DNA of 19,579 nucleotides from an uncultured Caryophanales bacterium (GCA_947165725.1 CAMVBL010000018.1:1-19579); one strand, 5' to 3'. Shown: positions 8,251 through 16,086, counted from the first letter of the stretch. The notes: generated by a model not told the origin, from the sequence alone. Program-made: numbers and translations.

Positions 8251-8256
8251 TATAAT
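8251..8256 (+). promoter_or_regulatory. Candidate -10 box for pdp operon
   Basis: TATAAT about 50 nt before the pdp ATG. No good -35 is seen at 16-18 nt; TTGCGG at 8223-8228 is 22 nt away, which is too far for a standard promoter. An activator may be needed, or the promoter is weak. Confidence 0.5.
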
Positions 8257-8267
8257 ACTCTACAAAA

Positions 8268-8284
8268 ATAACATTATATGTTAT
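8268..8284 (+). promoter_or_regulatory. 17-bp palindrome, candidate pdp operator
   Basis: Perfect arms ATAACAT and ATGTTAT around TAT. It begins about 12 nt after the -10 box and ends 8 nt before the GTGAGG ribosome binding site at 8293, a classic position for a repressor of a nucleoside catabolic operon. The regulator is unknown and no regulator gene is adjacent. Confidence 0.5.
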
Positions 8285-8306
8285 ATTAAAAAGTGAGGTA
8301 TTGCTT

Positions 8307-9614
8307 ATGAGAATGGTAGATTTAATCATTAAGAAGCGTGAAGGTCATGCTTTAACTCGTGAAGAGATTGCTTTCTGGATTGACGGTTATGTCAATGGTG
8401 TCATCCCTGATTACCAAGTCAGTGCGATGAATATGGCGATTCTTTTCAAAGGAATGACTGAAGAAGAAGTCATTAACTTAACTGATTTAATGGAACACTC
8501 CGGCGAGACATTAGATTTATCTAATCTCAGAGGTGTTAAAGTTGATAAACATAGTACTGGTGGTGTTGGTGATAAGACCTCTTTGGTCCTTGGACCAATG
8601 GTGGCCGCTTGTGGCGCGACTTTCGCTAAATTAAGTGGTCGTGGTTTAGGCCATACCGGTGGTACTTTAGATAAATTAGAATCCATCCCAGGATTAACAA
8701 TCCAAATCAATGGTGATCGTTTTATTAATCAAGTCAATAAGATTGGTATCGCTATTGCGGGTCAAACTCAATCCTTAGTTCCTGCAGATAAGAAGATGTA
8801 CGCTCTTAGAGACGTCACAGGTACAGTTGAATCCATTCCATTAATTGCCGCTTCTGTTATGTCTAAAAAATTAGCCGCTGGTACAGATGCTATTCTTTTA
8901 GATGTTACCTTGGGTAACGGTGCCTTTATGAAAGATATTAACCAAGCCAGAATCTTAGCAAAATTAATGGTTAAGATTGGCAAGGGCTTAAAGCGTGATA
9001 CACGTGCTGTTTTAAGTAACATGGATGAACCTTTAGGTTTAGCGGTTGGTAACGCTTTAGAGGTTAAAGAAGCTATCGCAGCATTACATGGTAAAGGTCC
9101 AGAAGATTTAATGGAACTTTGCTATATCGGTGGTTCTATCATGCTCGAACAAGCACACATTTGTAAAGACTATAATCACGGCCGTAAAATGCTTGAAGAA
9201 TGCATTAAAGATGGCTCCGCTTTCAATAAGTTCTTAGAAATGGTGGAAGCTCAAGGTGGTGACGTTGAATATATTCTCCATCCAGAGAAGTTTGAAGTCG
9301 CTAAAAATATCATTCCTATCTACGCTAAAGAAGAAGGCTATGTTAAGTCTATCGATGCTTTAGTAATCGGCTTATCTTCCATGACCTTAGGTGGTGGTAG
9401 AGAAACATTAGACGATGTCATTGATATGTCCGCTGGTATTATGCTCAATAAGAAAGTTGGCGATTACGTTAAAGAAGGCGAAGTCTTATGCTGGTTACAT
9501 TCTAACAAAAATGTTACCTTAATTAACCGTGTCGCTAAGAACGTTTTTGATGCTTTCAAGATTAGCAAAGAATTCGTTGAAAAACCAAAGGTTGTCTTAG
9601 AAGTTATTCAATAA
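8307..9614 (+). CDS. pdp: Pyrimidine-nucleoside phosphorylase
   Basis: Cleaves uridine, deoxyuridine and thymidine with phosphate to free base and (deoxy)ribose-1-phosphate, in pyrimidine salvage. The 435 residues start MRMVDLIIKK, nearly the same as Bacillus Pdp. The phosphate-binding KHSTGGVGDKTS (81-92) and the family signature SGRGLGHTGGT.D.LE (110-125) are intact. The C-terminal third carries the GGGRETLDD segment of the alpha/beta domain. A TTG at 8301 would add two residues but is only 2 nt from the GAGG site; the ATG at 8307 is 8 nt away and fits the family start. The thymidine-specific DeoA is an alternative name for the same fold; Pdp is the usual form in Bacillota. It leads an apparent operon with dtd and mnmA, an unusual pairing of salvage with tRNA quality control. 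Confidence 0.93.
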   Translation: MRMVDLIIKKREGHALTREEIAFWIDGYVNGVIPDYQVSAMNMAILFKGMTEEEVINLTDLMEHSGETLDLSNLRGVKVDKHSTGGVGDKTSLVLGPMVAACGATFAKLSGRGLGHTGGTLDKLESIPGLTIQINGDRFINQVNKIGIAIAGQTQSLVPADKKMYALRDVTGTVESIPLIAASVMSKKLAAGTDAILLDVTLGNGAFMKDINQARILAKLMVKIGKGLKRDTRAVLSNMDEPLGLAVGNALEVKEAIAALHGKGPEDLMELCYIGGSIMLEQAHICKDYNHGRKMLEECIKDGSAFNKFLEMVEAQGGDVEYILHPEKFEVAKNIIPIYAKEEGYVKSIDALVIGLSSMTLGGGRETLDDVIDMSAGIMLNKKVGDYVKEGEVLCWLHSNKNVTLINRVAKNVFDAFKISKEFVEKPKVVLEVIQ

Positions 9615-9615
9615 T

Positions 9616-10068
9616 ATGAGAGTTGTTTTAACCACCGTATTAAACGCATCAGTCACAATCGATAATAAGGTCTATTCCCAAATTGACCGTGGCTTTTGTT
9701 TACTCGTTGGTTTTACTCATAGTGATGATCAAAAACTCGTTGATAAGATGATTGATAAGATTCTTTCCTTACGTGTTTTCGCCGATGAAAGAGGCTTAAC
9801 AAACTTATCAATTTATGACGTTAAAGGACAGATTATGTCTGTCAGTCAATTCACTTTATATGCGGATACATCAGGTGGAAGAAGACCGTCCTTTGTGAAT
9901 GCAATGAAACCTGATCAAGCTAGAGAATTATATGCTTATTTCAATCAGCAACTTGAAAATAAGTTTGGTCCAATTGCCACAGGTGTTTTTGGTGCTGATA
10001 TGAAAGTAAGTAGTGTAAATGATGGACCATTTACTGTGGTGTTAGATAGCGAGGAATTATTTAAATAA
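9616..10068 (+). CDS. dtd: D-aminoacyl-tRNA deacylase
   Basis: Removes D-amino acids (and mischarged glycine) from tRNA, in the cytoplasm. At 150 residues it has the family's usual length. The two active-site motifs are present: SVSQFTLYAD (75-84, family S-Q-F-T-L) and NDGPFT (135-140, family N-x-G-P-V-T with the Gly-cisPro pair). F139 replaces the common valine. The usual N-terminal 'QRV' is replaced by LTTVLNAS. The ATG follows the pdp stop by one base (TAATATG) with no clear Shine-Dalgarno, so translation probably depends on ribosomes finishing pdp. Confidence 0.93.
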   Translation: MRVVLTTVLNASVTIDNKVYSQIDRGFCLLVGFTHSDDQKLVDKMIDKILSLRVFADERGLTNLSIYDVKGQIMSVSQFTLYADTSGGRRPSFVNAMKPDQARELYAYFNQQLENKFGPIATGVFGADMKVSSVNDGPFTVVLDSEELFK

Positions 10069-10069
10069 T

Positions 10070-11182
10070 ATGAAAGTGTTATTAGGTCTTTCTGGTGGTG
10101 TTGATAGTGCGGTCTCCGCTTATCTTCTTTTGAAAGCGGGCCATGAAGTGACTGGTTGCTTTATGCGTAACTGGGATGCCCTCGCTAATGGTGACTATTT
10201 AGGTAATCCCACAATTAATAACGACCAATGTCCACAAGAAAAAGACTATGATGATGCGCAAAAAGTCGCTGATAAACTCGGTATCAAATTATTAAGAATT
10301 GATTATATCAAAGAGTACTGGGATAACGTTTTTACTTATTTAATTAAAGAATATGAATGTGGTAGAACTCCTAACCCAGATATTTTCTGCAATAAATATA
10401 TTAAGTTTGGACCATTTCTAAAATACGCTAAAGAGCATGGCTATGACGCAATAGCGATGGGTCATTACGCAAAGCGTATTGATAAAGATGGTGTAGCATA
10501 CTTACTTAAGAGTTTTGATAAAAACAAAGATCAAACATATTTCTTAAGTCAAATTAGCCAAGAACAATTATCATTTTGCTTATTCCCATTAGGGGATATT
10601 GATAAACCAGAAGTCAGAAGAATCGCTCACGAACTCGATTTAGAATCAGTGATGGATAAAAAAGATAGCACTGGTGTTTGCTTTATTGGTGAAAGAAACT
10701 TCAAAGACTTTTTAAAGAACTACATCCCCGCTCAACGTGGAGATATCATTGATATCGAAAATAACCGCAAAGTCGGTGAACATGAAGGTGCGATGTATTA
10801 CACAATCGGTCAAAGAAAAGGCTTAGGTATCGGTGGCATTCACGGAGAAGAAGCCAAAGGCTGGTTTGTTGTCGATAAAGATGTCAAAAAGAACGTTTTA
10901 TATGTCGCTAGTGGTGATGAAAGCAGTTATTTATATTCAAAGGGCTGCACAGTCACTAACTTAAACTGGATTAGTAAGAAACCAGAAGCTAATCGAAGAT
11001 TAAACGCTAAGTTTAGATATAGACAAGCTGATAATCCAATCATCATTAAAGAAATAAATGATGAACAAATAACTTTAGAATTTGTCGAGCCAATCAAAGC
11101 GGTCACTCCAGGCCAAGCTGCTGTAATTTATGATGGGGATATCTGCCTTGGTGGTGGTCTAATTGATAAAGTTATTAAGTAG
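10070..11182 (+). CDS. mnmA: tRNA-specific 2-thiouridylase MnmA
   Basis: Adds sulfur to U34 of the Lys, Glu and Gln tRNAs, using ATP and a sulfur donor. The 370-residue protein has the PP-loop SGGVDS (8-13), the segment NPDIFCNKYIKFG with catalytic C107, MGHYA (130-134), and STGVCFIGE with catalytic C204. The C-terminal TPGQAAVIYDGD.CLGGG (346-363) is typical of the family. All catalytic residues are present. The ATG follows dtd by one base in a second TAATATG junction; the nearest GAGGA (10051-10055) is 14 nt away, too far to be a standard ribosome binding site. No cysteine desulfurase gene, often adjacent to mnmA in Bacilli, lies in the window. Confidence 0.96.
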   Translation: MKVLLGLSGGVDSAVSAYLLLKAGHEVTGCFMRNWDALANGDYLGNPTINNDQCPQEKDYDDAQKVADKLGIKLLRIDYIKEYWDNVFTYLIKEYECGRTPNPDIFCNKYIKFGPFLKYAKEHGYDAIAMGHYAKRIDKDGVAYLLKSFDKNKDQTYFLSQISQEQLSFCLFPLGDIDKPEVRRIAHELDLESVMDKKDSTGVCFIGERNFKDFLKNYIPAQRGDIIDIENNRKVGEHEGAMYYTIGQRKGLGIGGIHGEEAKGWFVVDKDVKKNVLYVASGDESSYLYSKGCTVTNLNWISKKPEANRRLNAKFRYRQADNPIIIKEINDEQITLEFVEPIKAVTPGQAAVIYDGDICLGGGLIDKVIK

Positions 11183-11190
11183 GAGACAAT

Positions 11191-12396
11191 ATGACAAAAG
11201 CTACAAAAGTATGGATGACAATAGCAATCGTCTCGATGGTGGTTTCACCTATTATTGGTATAGTGGGATTATTTGTATTGGGTTCACTTTTTTCTGGCTT
11301 TACTAGTTCAGGACGCGTTGTGACATATCATAAGCCAGCTGAGATATTCTCTATGTACAATACAATATTTACTGATTCTGATGGTTCCATCTACTACACG
11401 TACGGATCAAGTCTATCGAGCTTACGAAAAATGGATGCAGATGGTAATATTTCAGTCGTTTCTTTGCCAAATTGTGATAATAATCGGTGGGTGGAAGATA
11501 TTGGAGCTAACGATCAATATGTGTATACTTCTTCAACTAAATCTGCAACTAGTTTAGAATGCAAAGTTACGCTGATGGATCATCAATTTAATGAAATTAA
11601 AACGATTGAGCCTGAACATTGTGTTGAAGCAATTGAGATATATGACGGATATATGTATTGCCTTTTTGACTCATATCGAGTTGAAGGTGAAGGCAATTAT
11701 AGAAGAGGTATTGAAAAGTATTCTTTGACCACTTACGAAAGAACGCTTGTAGCAGAAGAAATCCATGACAACGACATCGTTAGAGATGGTGAGACGATGA
11801 TCTACTTCCATCATCGTGGCCCTGACTACGCTTATAAGGATTTGAGAATAGTTAGTAGAGGGATTTTCGAATCGTTTGATAAATATTTTTATTGTTATCA
11901 TCAAGATTATGGAAAAATTGAAGGCATCAAAGTCAATGACGATTTCCGCATTACCTATGGCAATAAGTCTTTCAAGACACCATTAAATTACGAGCACTAC
12001 AAAATGTGCGACTATGTTTATATCAAAGGCGATATTTTGCTTTTTGTAGTAAGAGAAATAGTTGATAATCCTGACTGCCCAAAATATGCGGATGACTGCA
12101 TATGCCGTCATGGAAAGTCAACGCTTATGCGCTTTGATTTAAAGAATGAAACATATCTTGAATCTACTGAATATGATGAACAAACTGTTGTATTAGATTT
12201 TGATGAGAATGGTGCTTATTACTATTATGATGGTGGTCTTTACGACCATGGTGCATTGTTTGCAAAATGTGAGCCAATAAATACAGCAGGAAAAATCAAA
12301 GTCAGCGAGTACGACTATCTAGATTACGATTATGATTATTATCCTGTTATCTATTATCAAGGTCATTTCTATGGTTTTAAAATCATAAGTGAATAA
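11191..12396 (+). CDS. Membrane-anchored protein with propeller-like repeats, uncharacterised
   Basis: I do not recognise this 401-residue protein. Residues about 6-37 form one long hydrophobic segment, which should anchor it with the rest outside the cell. The exterior part is made of repeating short beta units, each with an aromatic-rich strand after a D/N-G turn (DGSIYYTYG, DQYVYTSS, DGYMYCLF, GETMIYFH, GDILLFVV, NGAYYYYDGG), which suggests a beta-propeller or similar solenoid. The C-terminus is rich in Asp and Tyr (SEYDYLDYDYDYYP). It is preceded by AGGAG (11181-11185) overlapping the mnmA stop. Its codons differ from its neighbours: ATA isoleucine and CGA arginine are frequent, while alaS and pdp use ATT/ATC and AGA/CGT. 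That suggests later acquisition or low expression. Confidence 0.75.
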   Translation: MTKATKVWMTIAIVSMVVSPIIGIVGLFVLGSLFSGFTSSGRVVTYHKPAEIFSMYNTIFTDSDGSIYYTYGSSLSSLRKMDADGNISVVSLPNCDNNRWVEDIGANDQYVYTSSTKSATSLECKVTLMDHQFNEIKTIEPEHCVEAIEIYDGYMYCLFDSYRVEGEGNYRRGIEKYSLTTYERTLVAEEIHDNDIVRDGETMIYFHHRGPDYAYKDLRIVSRGIFESFDKYFYCYHQDYGKIEGIKVNDDFRITYGNKSFKTPLNYEHYKMCDYVYIKGDILLFVVREIVDNPDCPKYADDCICRHGKSTLMRFDLKNETYLESTEYDEQTVVLDFDENGAYYYYDGGLYDHGALFAKCEPINTAGKIKVSEYDYLDYDYDYYPVIYYQGHFYGFKIISE

Positions 12397-12455
12397 ACTT
12401 ATCAAATATTTATAGTTTTTATCATTTTTTAATGATATATTATTGTCGCAAAGCA

Positions 12456-12657
12456 GGAAGCTCATATAGCTATTGACCTTTTAGCGAGTGCCGGTTGGTG
12501 AAAAGGGCATAAGGAAAATACTATAAAGCCACTTCCGAAGTTTCGGGTAATGCCGACGTTAGAATAACGATTTATTCTTAAATAAGTGCTCCCATAATCA
12601 TGGAAGAATAAGGATGGTACCGCGGAGAAATCCGTTCCTTAAAGAGGTACTTTTTAT
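12456..12657 (+). promoter_or_regulatory. T-box riboswitch, alanine-specific, upstream of alaS
   Basis: Leader that senses uncharged tRNA-Ala. Stem I pairs GGAAG (12456-12460) with CTTCC (12532-12536), TATAG (12465-12469) with CTATA (12521-12525), CCTT (12477-12480) with AAGG (12511-12514), and TGCC with GGCA (12506-12509). It has the AG bulge AGCGAG and apical loop GGTTGGTGAAAA of T-boxes. The internal loop AAGCCA places specifier codon GCC at 12528-12530, an alanine codon. A further stem pairs AGAATA (12561-12566) with TATTCT (12573-12578). The T-box core TGGTACCGCG (12615-12624) has bulge TGGT, complementary to an ACCA tRNA end. The antiterminator pairs AAGGA (12610-12614) with TCCTT (12636-12640) and CGGA with TCCG. 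Regulation should be by transcription antitermination. Confidence 0.92.
12617..12657 (+). terminator. Conditional terminator of the alaS T-box
   Basis: GTACC (12617-12621), part of the T-box core, can pair with GGTAC (12646-12650), which is followed by TTTTTATTTATTT. This pairing excludes the antiterminator, so the switch is by premature termination. The stem is short with a long interior, so the exact terminator structure is less certain than the T-box. Confidence 0.65.
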
Positions 12658-12675
12658 TTATTTGGAGGTAATTCT

Positions 12676-15270
12676 ATGAAGTACATGAAAAGTAAAGACA
12701 TTCGTAGAATGTGGTTAGACTTCTTTGAAAGCAAAGGTCACCATGTTGAACCAGGTTCTTCTTTAATTCCAAAGAACGACCCAACATTACTATGGATCAA
12801 CGCTGGTGTCGCTGCTTTAAAGAAATACTTTGATGGTAGTGAAATCCCACCAAGCAGAAGAATCACAAACGCGCAAAAATGTATCAGAACTAACGATATT
12901 GAAAACGTTGGTGATGCCACTCACTTAACATTCTTCGAAATGTTAGGTAATTTCTCCATCGGTGACTACTTCAGAAAAGAAGTCATCCCATGGGCATGGG
13001 AAATGTTAACAAGTGAAAAATGGTTCAATTTTCCAAAGGAAAGATTATATGTCACCTATCACCCAGATGATTTAGAAACAAAGAAATGCTGGATGGATGC
13101 TGGTGTTCCTGAAGACCATCTAATTACTAAAGAAGATAACTTCTGGGAAATTGGTGAAGGTCCATGTGGTCCTGATACTGAAATTCATTTCGATAGAGGT
13201 GAAAAGTTTGACCCTGAAGGTATTGGTTTAAAACTTTTAATCGAAGATTTACCAAACTTCAGATTCGTGGAAATTTGGAATATTGTCTTCTCCCAATTCA
13301 ATAGTGAACCAGGTAAAAAGAGAAGCGAATATAAAGAATTACCAAGTAAAAACATTGATACCGGTGCGGGTTTAGAAAGATTTGTGACTGTTATCCAAGG
13401 TACAGATACCTGCTATGAAACAGATTTATTCTGGCCAATGATTGAAAAAACTGAACAAATCTGTGGCAAGAAATATAACGATAATCCAAGATCCTTTAGA
13501 GTTATCGCTGACCACATTAGAACAATTACCTTCGCTTTAGCGGATGGTGAATCTTTCTCTAATGAAGGTAGAGGCTACGTTTTACGTAGACTTCTTAGAA
13601 GAGCGGTACGCTATGGCAAACTCTTAGGCATGGAAAAACCATTCATTTATCAACTCGTAGATGTCGTCGCTAATAATATGGAAGACTATTATCCATATTT
13701 ACAAGGTAAGAAAGAATTCGTCGCTAAGATTGTTAAAGCGGAAGAAGAAAAATTCATCAAGACTTTAACAAATGGTGAAGCTTTATTAATGAAATTAATT
13801 AATGATAATAAAGCGGTCACAGGTGCGGATGTCTTCAAACTCTATGATACATTTGGTTTCCCAAAAGAACTCACTTTAGAAATTTGTGGAGAACAAGGTA
13901 TCAAAGTGGATCTCGAAGAATTCGAAAAGCTCATGAAAGAGCAAAGAGAAAGAGCGAGAACCGCGCGTGGTGACCAACAATCCATGAATAAACAAGCCAT
14001 CGATTTAATGAAATGTACAGTGGCCTCTAAATTTAACTATGGTAGTGAACCAGTTAAAGCTAAAGTTGTTGCTTGTTTCAAAGATGGTAACAAAGTTGAC
14101 TCCTTAGATGATGAAGGTGAAATCATCCTTGATGTCACTAACTTCTACGCTGAAAGCGGTGGTCAAGTCGCTGATACTGGTGTCATTGAAAATGACAATG
14201 TCTCAATGAAAGTCACTAATGTCATCAAAGCACCTAATAAACAACACTTACACTCTGTGAAAGTGATGTTTGGGGAAGTTAAAGTGGGTGACGAAGTCGT
14301 CGCTAAGATTGATGAATTTAGAAGAGCCTTAATTGCTCGTAACCATTCATCAGTTCACTTATTACAACAGGCTTTAACCGAAGTCTTAGGTGATCATATC
14401 GCTCAACACGGTTCCTACGTGAACGATGAATATTCTCACTTTGACTTCAATCACTTCCAAAAGATGTCTCCAGAACAAATCGCGGAAGTCGAAAGAAAAG
14501 TTAATCAATATATCGCTCAAGCCATCAAAGAAGAAACATTCGTCCTTCCAATTGAAGAAGCTAAAAAGATGGGCGCTAAAGCGTTATTTGATGATAAATA
14601 TGGTGATACAGTAAGAGTGGTCACCTTTGGTGAAGTTAGTAAAGAATTCTGTGGTGGCACACACGTCACTAATACAAGCGATATCGGTGTCTTCGTCATT
14701 GAATATGAAGAAAGCGTCGCCGCTGGTATTAGAAGAATTCAAGCAAGAACATCTTTTGGTGCTTATGAACTTCTTAAGAAGAGAGAAAACATCCTCAATC
14801 AAGCCCGTGATTTATTAGGCATTGGTTCCATCAATGATGTTCCTAATAAACTCAAAGCCTTACAAAATGAAAAGGATGCTTATCGTAAAGAAGCTGATAC
14901 CTTAAAACAAAAATTAGCTAACGCCACAAGTGGTAACCTCGCTAATGAATTTAAGGAACAAGACGGCTTATTAGTCTTATTCAAATACTTAAAAGATCAA
15001 AAGCGTGATTCCTTATTAAAGATTGTTGATAGCCTCAAGGCTAATAAAGACAATTACCTCATCGCTTTAGTCGGTGAAGAAAACGGTGGTTATCCTGTTG
15101 TGGTCGCTGCTGGTAAAGCCGCTAACGATAAAGGTTATCTTGCTGGTAAGCTAGTGAAAGACATTGCTTCCTTACTCGGTGGCTCTGGTGGTGGTCGTCC
15201 AGACTTAGCCTCAGGTGCGGGTAGAGATATCGCTAAGATTGAAGAAGCTAAAAAGCTTATCATTAAGTAA
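12676..15270 (+). CDS. alaS: Alanyl-tRNA synthetase
   Basis: Charges tRNA-Ala and edits mischarged Ser and Gly. The 864-residue length is normal. The N-terminal class II core begins at the SGG-less start MKYMKSKDIRRMWLDFFESKGH, followed by motif blocks through GRGYVLRRLLRRAVRYGK. The editing domain has the zinc-type pairs H557-x3-H561 (NHSSVH) and C659-GGT-H663. The C-terminal C-Ala/DHHA1 part is recognised by GGSGGGRPDLASGAG. All key residues are present. The ATG is 7 nt after GGAGG (12664-12668). Expression is controlled by the upstream T-box. In many Bacillota ireB lies directly downstream of alaS; here ruvX follows after 41 nt. Confidence 0.98.
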   Translation: MKYMKSKDIRRMWLDFFESKGHHVEPGSSLIPKNDPTLLWINAGVAALKKYFDGSEIPPSRRITNAQKCIRTNDIENVGDATHLTFFEMLGNFSIGDYFRKEVIPWAWEMLTSEKWFNFPKERLYVTYHPDDLETKKCWMDAGVPEDHLITKEDNFWEIGEGPCGPDTEIHFDRGEKFDPEGIGLKLLIEDLPNFRFVEIWNIVFSQFNSEPGKKRSEYKELPSKNIDTGAGLERFVTVIQGTDTCYETDLFWPMIEKTEQICGKKYNDNPRSFRVIADHIRTITFALADGESFSNEGRGYVLRRLLRRAVRYGKLLGMEKPFIYQLVDVVANNMEDYYPYLQGKKEFVAKIVKAEEEKFIKTLTNGEALLMKLINDNKAVTGADVFKLYDTFGFPKELTLEICGEQGIKVDLEEFEKLMKEQRERARTARGDQQSMNKQAIDLMKCTVASKFNYGSEPVKAKVVACFKDGNKVDSLDDEGEIILDVTNFYAESGGQVADTGVIENDNVSMKVTNVIKAPNKQHLHSVKVMFGEVKVGDEVVAKIDEFRRALIARNHSSVHLLQQALTEVLGDHIAQHGSYVNDEYSHFDFNHFQKMSPEQIAEVERKVNQYIAQAIKEETFVLPIEEAKKMGAKALFDDKYGDTVRVVTFGEVSKEFCGGTHVTNTSDIGVFVIEYEESVAAGIRRIQARTSFGAYELLKKRENILNQARDLLGIGSINDVPNKLKALQNEKDAYRKEADTLKQKLANATSGNLANEFKEQDGLLVLFKYLKDQKRDSLLKIVDSLKANKDNYLIALVGEENGGYPVVVAAGKAANDKGYLAGKLVKDIASLLGGSGGGRPDLASGAGRDIAKIEEAKKLIIK

Positions 15271-15311
15271 AAAAACTAACGATAATCCTATAAAGGTTTT
15301 AATATATTAAC

Positions 15312-15737
15312 ATGGTTAAAAAGTATCTTTCTTTAGACTTAGGAACAAAAACCCTTGGAGTGGCCTATAATGACGCTCTTGGTTTTGTGCACGGTTTAGA
15401 GACATTCCGCTTTGATAGAAACCAATATATCGTCGCCAGAAAACACGTTATCGAATTAAGTGAAAAGATGATGATTAATGACATCGTGATTGGTATGCCT
15501 CTTCACTTATCTGGCGAACAAAGTGAAATGAGTCAAAACGTTTTACGTTTTGTTGAAGATTTAAAGAAAGAAAAACCATCATTAAACATTGAAACAATGG
15601 ATGAAAGATTATCAAGCGTGACGGCAAATAATTTCATCTCCGATAGAGGGATGAATCATCAACAAAGAAAAGACAATGTTGATAAGATTGCCGCTTGTGT
15701 CATCCTCGATACATATTTAAGAATGAAAGGAAACTAA
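15312..15737 (+). CDS. ruvX: Holliday junction resolvase-like RuvX (YqgF family)
   Basis: Putative RNase H-fold nuclease, linked in the literature to Holliday junction resolution and to 5' processing of pre-16S rRNA. The 141 residues contain the family blocks SLDLGTKTLGVAYND (acidic D9), IVIGMPLHLSGEQSE (58-72), MDERLSSVTA (D97) and VDKIAACVILDTYL (D124), so the three expected acidic catalytic residues are present. No Shine-Dalgarno precedes the ATG; the nearest AAAGG is about 15 nt away. TATATT at 15303-15308 lies 3 nt before the ATG but is more likely chance in an AT-rich gap. It probably shares the alaS transcript; no terminator is seen between them. Confidence 0.92.
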   Translation: MVKKYLSLDLGTKTLGVAYNDALGFVHGLETFRFDRNQYIVARKHVIELSEKMMINDIVIGMPLHLSGEQSEMSQNVLRFVEDLKKEKPSLNIETMDERLSSVTANNFISDRGMNHQQRKDNVDKIAACVILDTYLRMKGN

Positions 15738-15739
15738 TT

Positions 15740-16021
15740 ATGGAAATCAAAAACGAAAAGCAAATGGTCGTTACCGATAACGAAGGTAAAGAACACTTAA
15801 TGCAAATCCTTTTTACTTATGATAACGAAGAAAGAGGCACTTCCTATGTCTTCTTCTATGATACCGAAGATAAAGACGAAGAAGTCGTCGTTATGCGATA
15901 CCTTGAAAGTGGCGAATTAGAGCCAATTGAAGATGACGAAGAATACGATGAAGTAGAAGAAGTTTTCAACGCTTGGCAAGACGATCCAAAGATTCAAGAA
16001 CTCAAGCAAGATAACAAATAA
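15740..16021 (+). CDS. yrzB: DUF1292 protein, YrzB-like
   Basis: A small acidic cytoplasmic protein of 93 residues with no established function. It has the family pattern of an N-terminal strand pair (MVVTDNEGKEHLMQILFTYDNEERGTSYVFFYD) and an acidic tail (EPIEDDEEYDEVEEVFNAW). The start at ATG 15740 is set by AAAGGA (15726-15731), 8 nt upstream; an in-frame ATG at 15695 lies inside ruvX and gives an N-terminus unlike the family. It sits 2 nt after ruvX, as yrzB sits next to yrrK (ruvX) in B. subtilis, so the symbol rests on family and gene order. Confidence 0.88.
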   Translation: MEIKNEKQMVVTDNEGKEHLMQILFTYDNEERGTSYVFFYDTEDKDEEVVVMRYLESGELEPIEDDEEYDEVEEVFNAWQDDPKIQELKQDNK

Positions 16022-16030
16022 TATAAAATA

Positions 16031-16060
16031 TTGGTAATATTAATGCGATATTGATATAAT
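16031..16060 (+). promoter_or_regulatory. Sigma-A-type promoter for greA
   Basis: TTGGTA (16031-16036), an 18-nt gap and TATAAT (16055-16060). Transcription should start near 16067, giving a leader of about 20 nt with GAGGG (16076-16080) as ribosome binding site. Confidence 0.65.
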
Positions 16061-16065
16061 ATCGC
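16045..16065 (+). promoter_or_regulatory. 21-bp palindrome over greA -10, candidate operator
   Basis: Perfect 8-bp arms GCGATATT (16045-16052) and AATATCGC (16058-16065) around GATAT. The right half overlaps the -10 box, so a bound protein would block RNA polymerase. No T-run follows, so it is not a terminator for the upstream gene. Confidence 0.55.
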
Positions 16066-16086
16066 TTGCAGAAAAGAGGGAAAGTT

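Noticed and set aside
8301..8303. TTG start for pdp
   Set aside because: Only 2 nt from the GAGG site; the ATG at 8307 has 8-nt spacing and matches the MRMVD start of Bacillus Pdp.
12421..12436. ATCATT-TTTT-AATGAT hairpin as terminator after the 401-residue gene
   Set aside because: The stem is nearly all A:T and not followed by a T-run; chance in AT-rich DNA is likely, though a weak terminator or promoter element for alaS cannot be excluded.
15695..15739. Longer DUF1292 protein starting inside ruvX
   Set aside because: The extra 15 residues come from the overlapping ruvX frame; the ATG at 15740 has a proper AAAGGA site.
16066..16086. Upstream TTG start for greA
   Set aside because: It would place the ribosome binding site GAGGG inside the coding region and give seven residues not typical of GreA.
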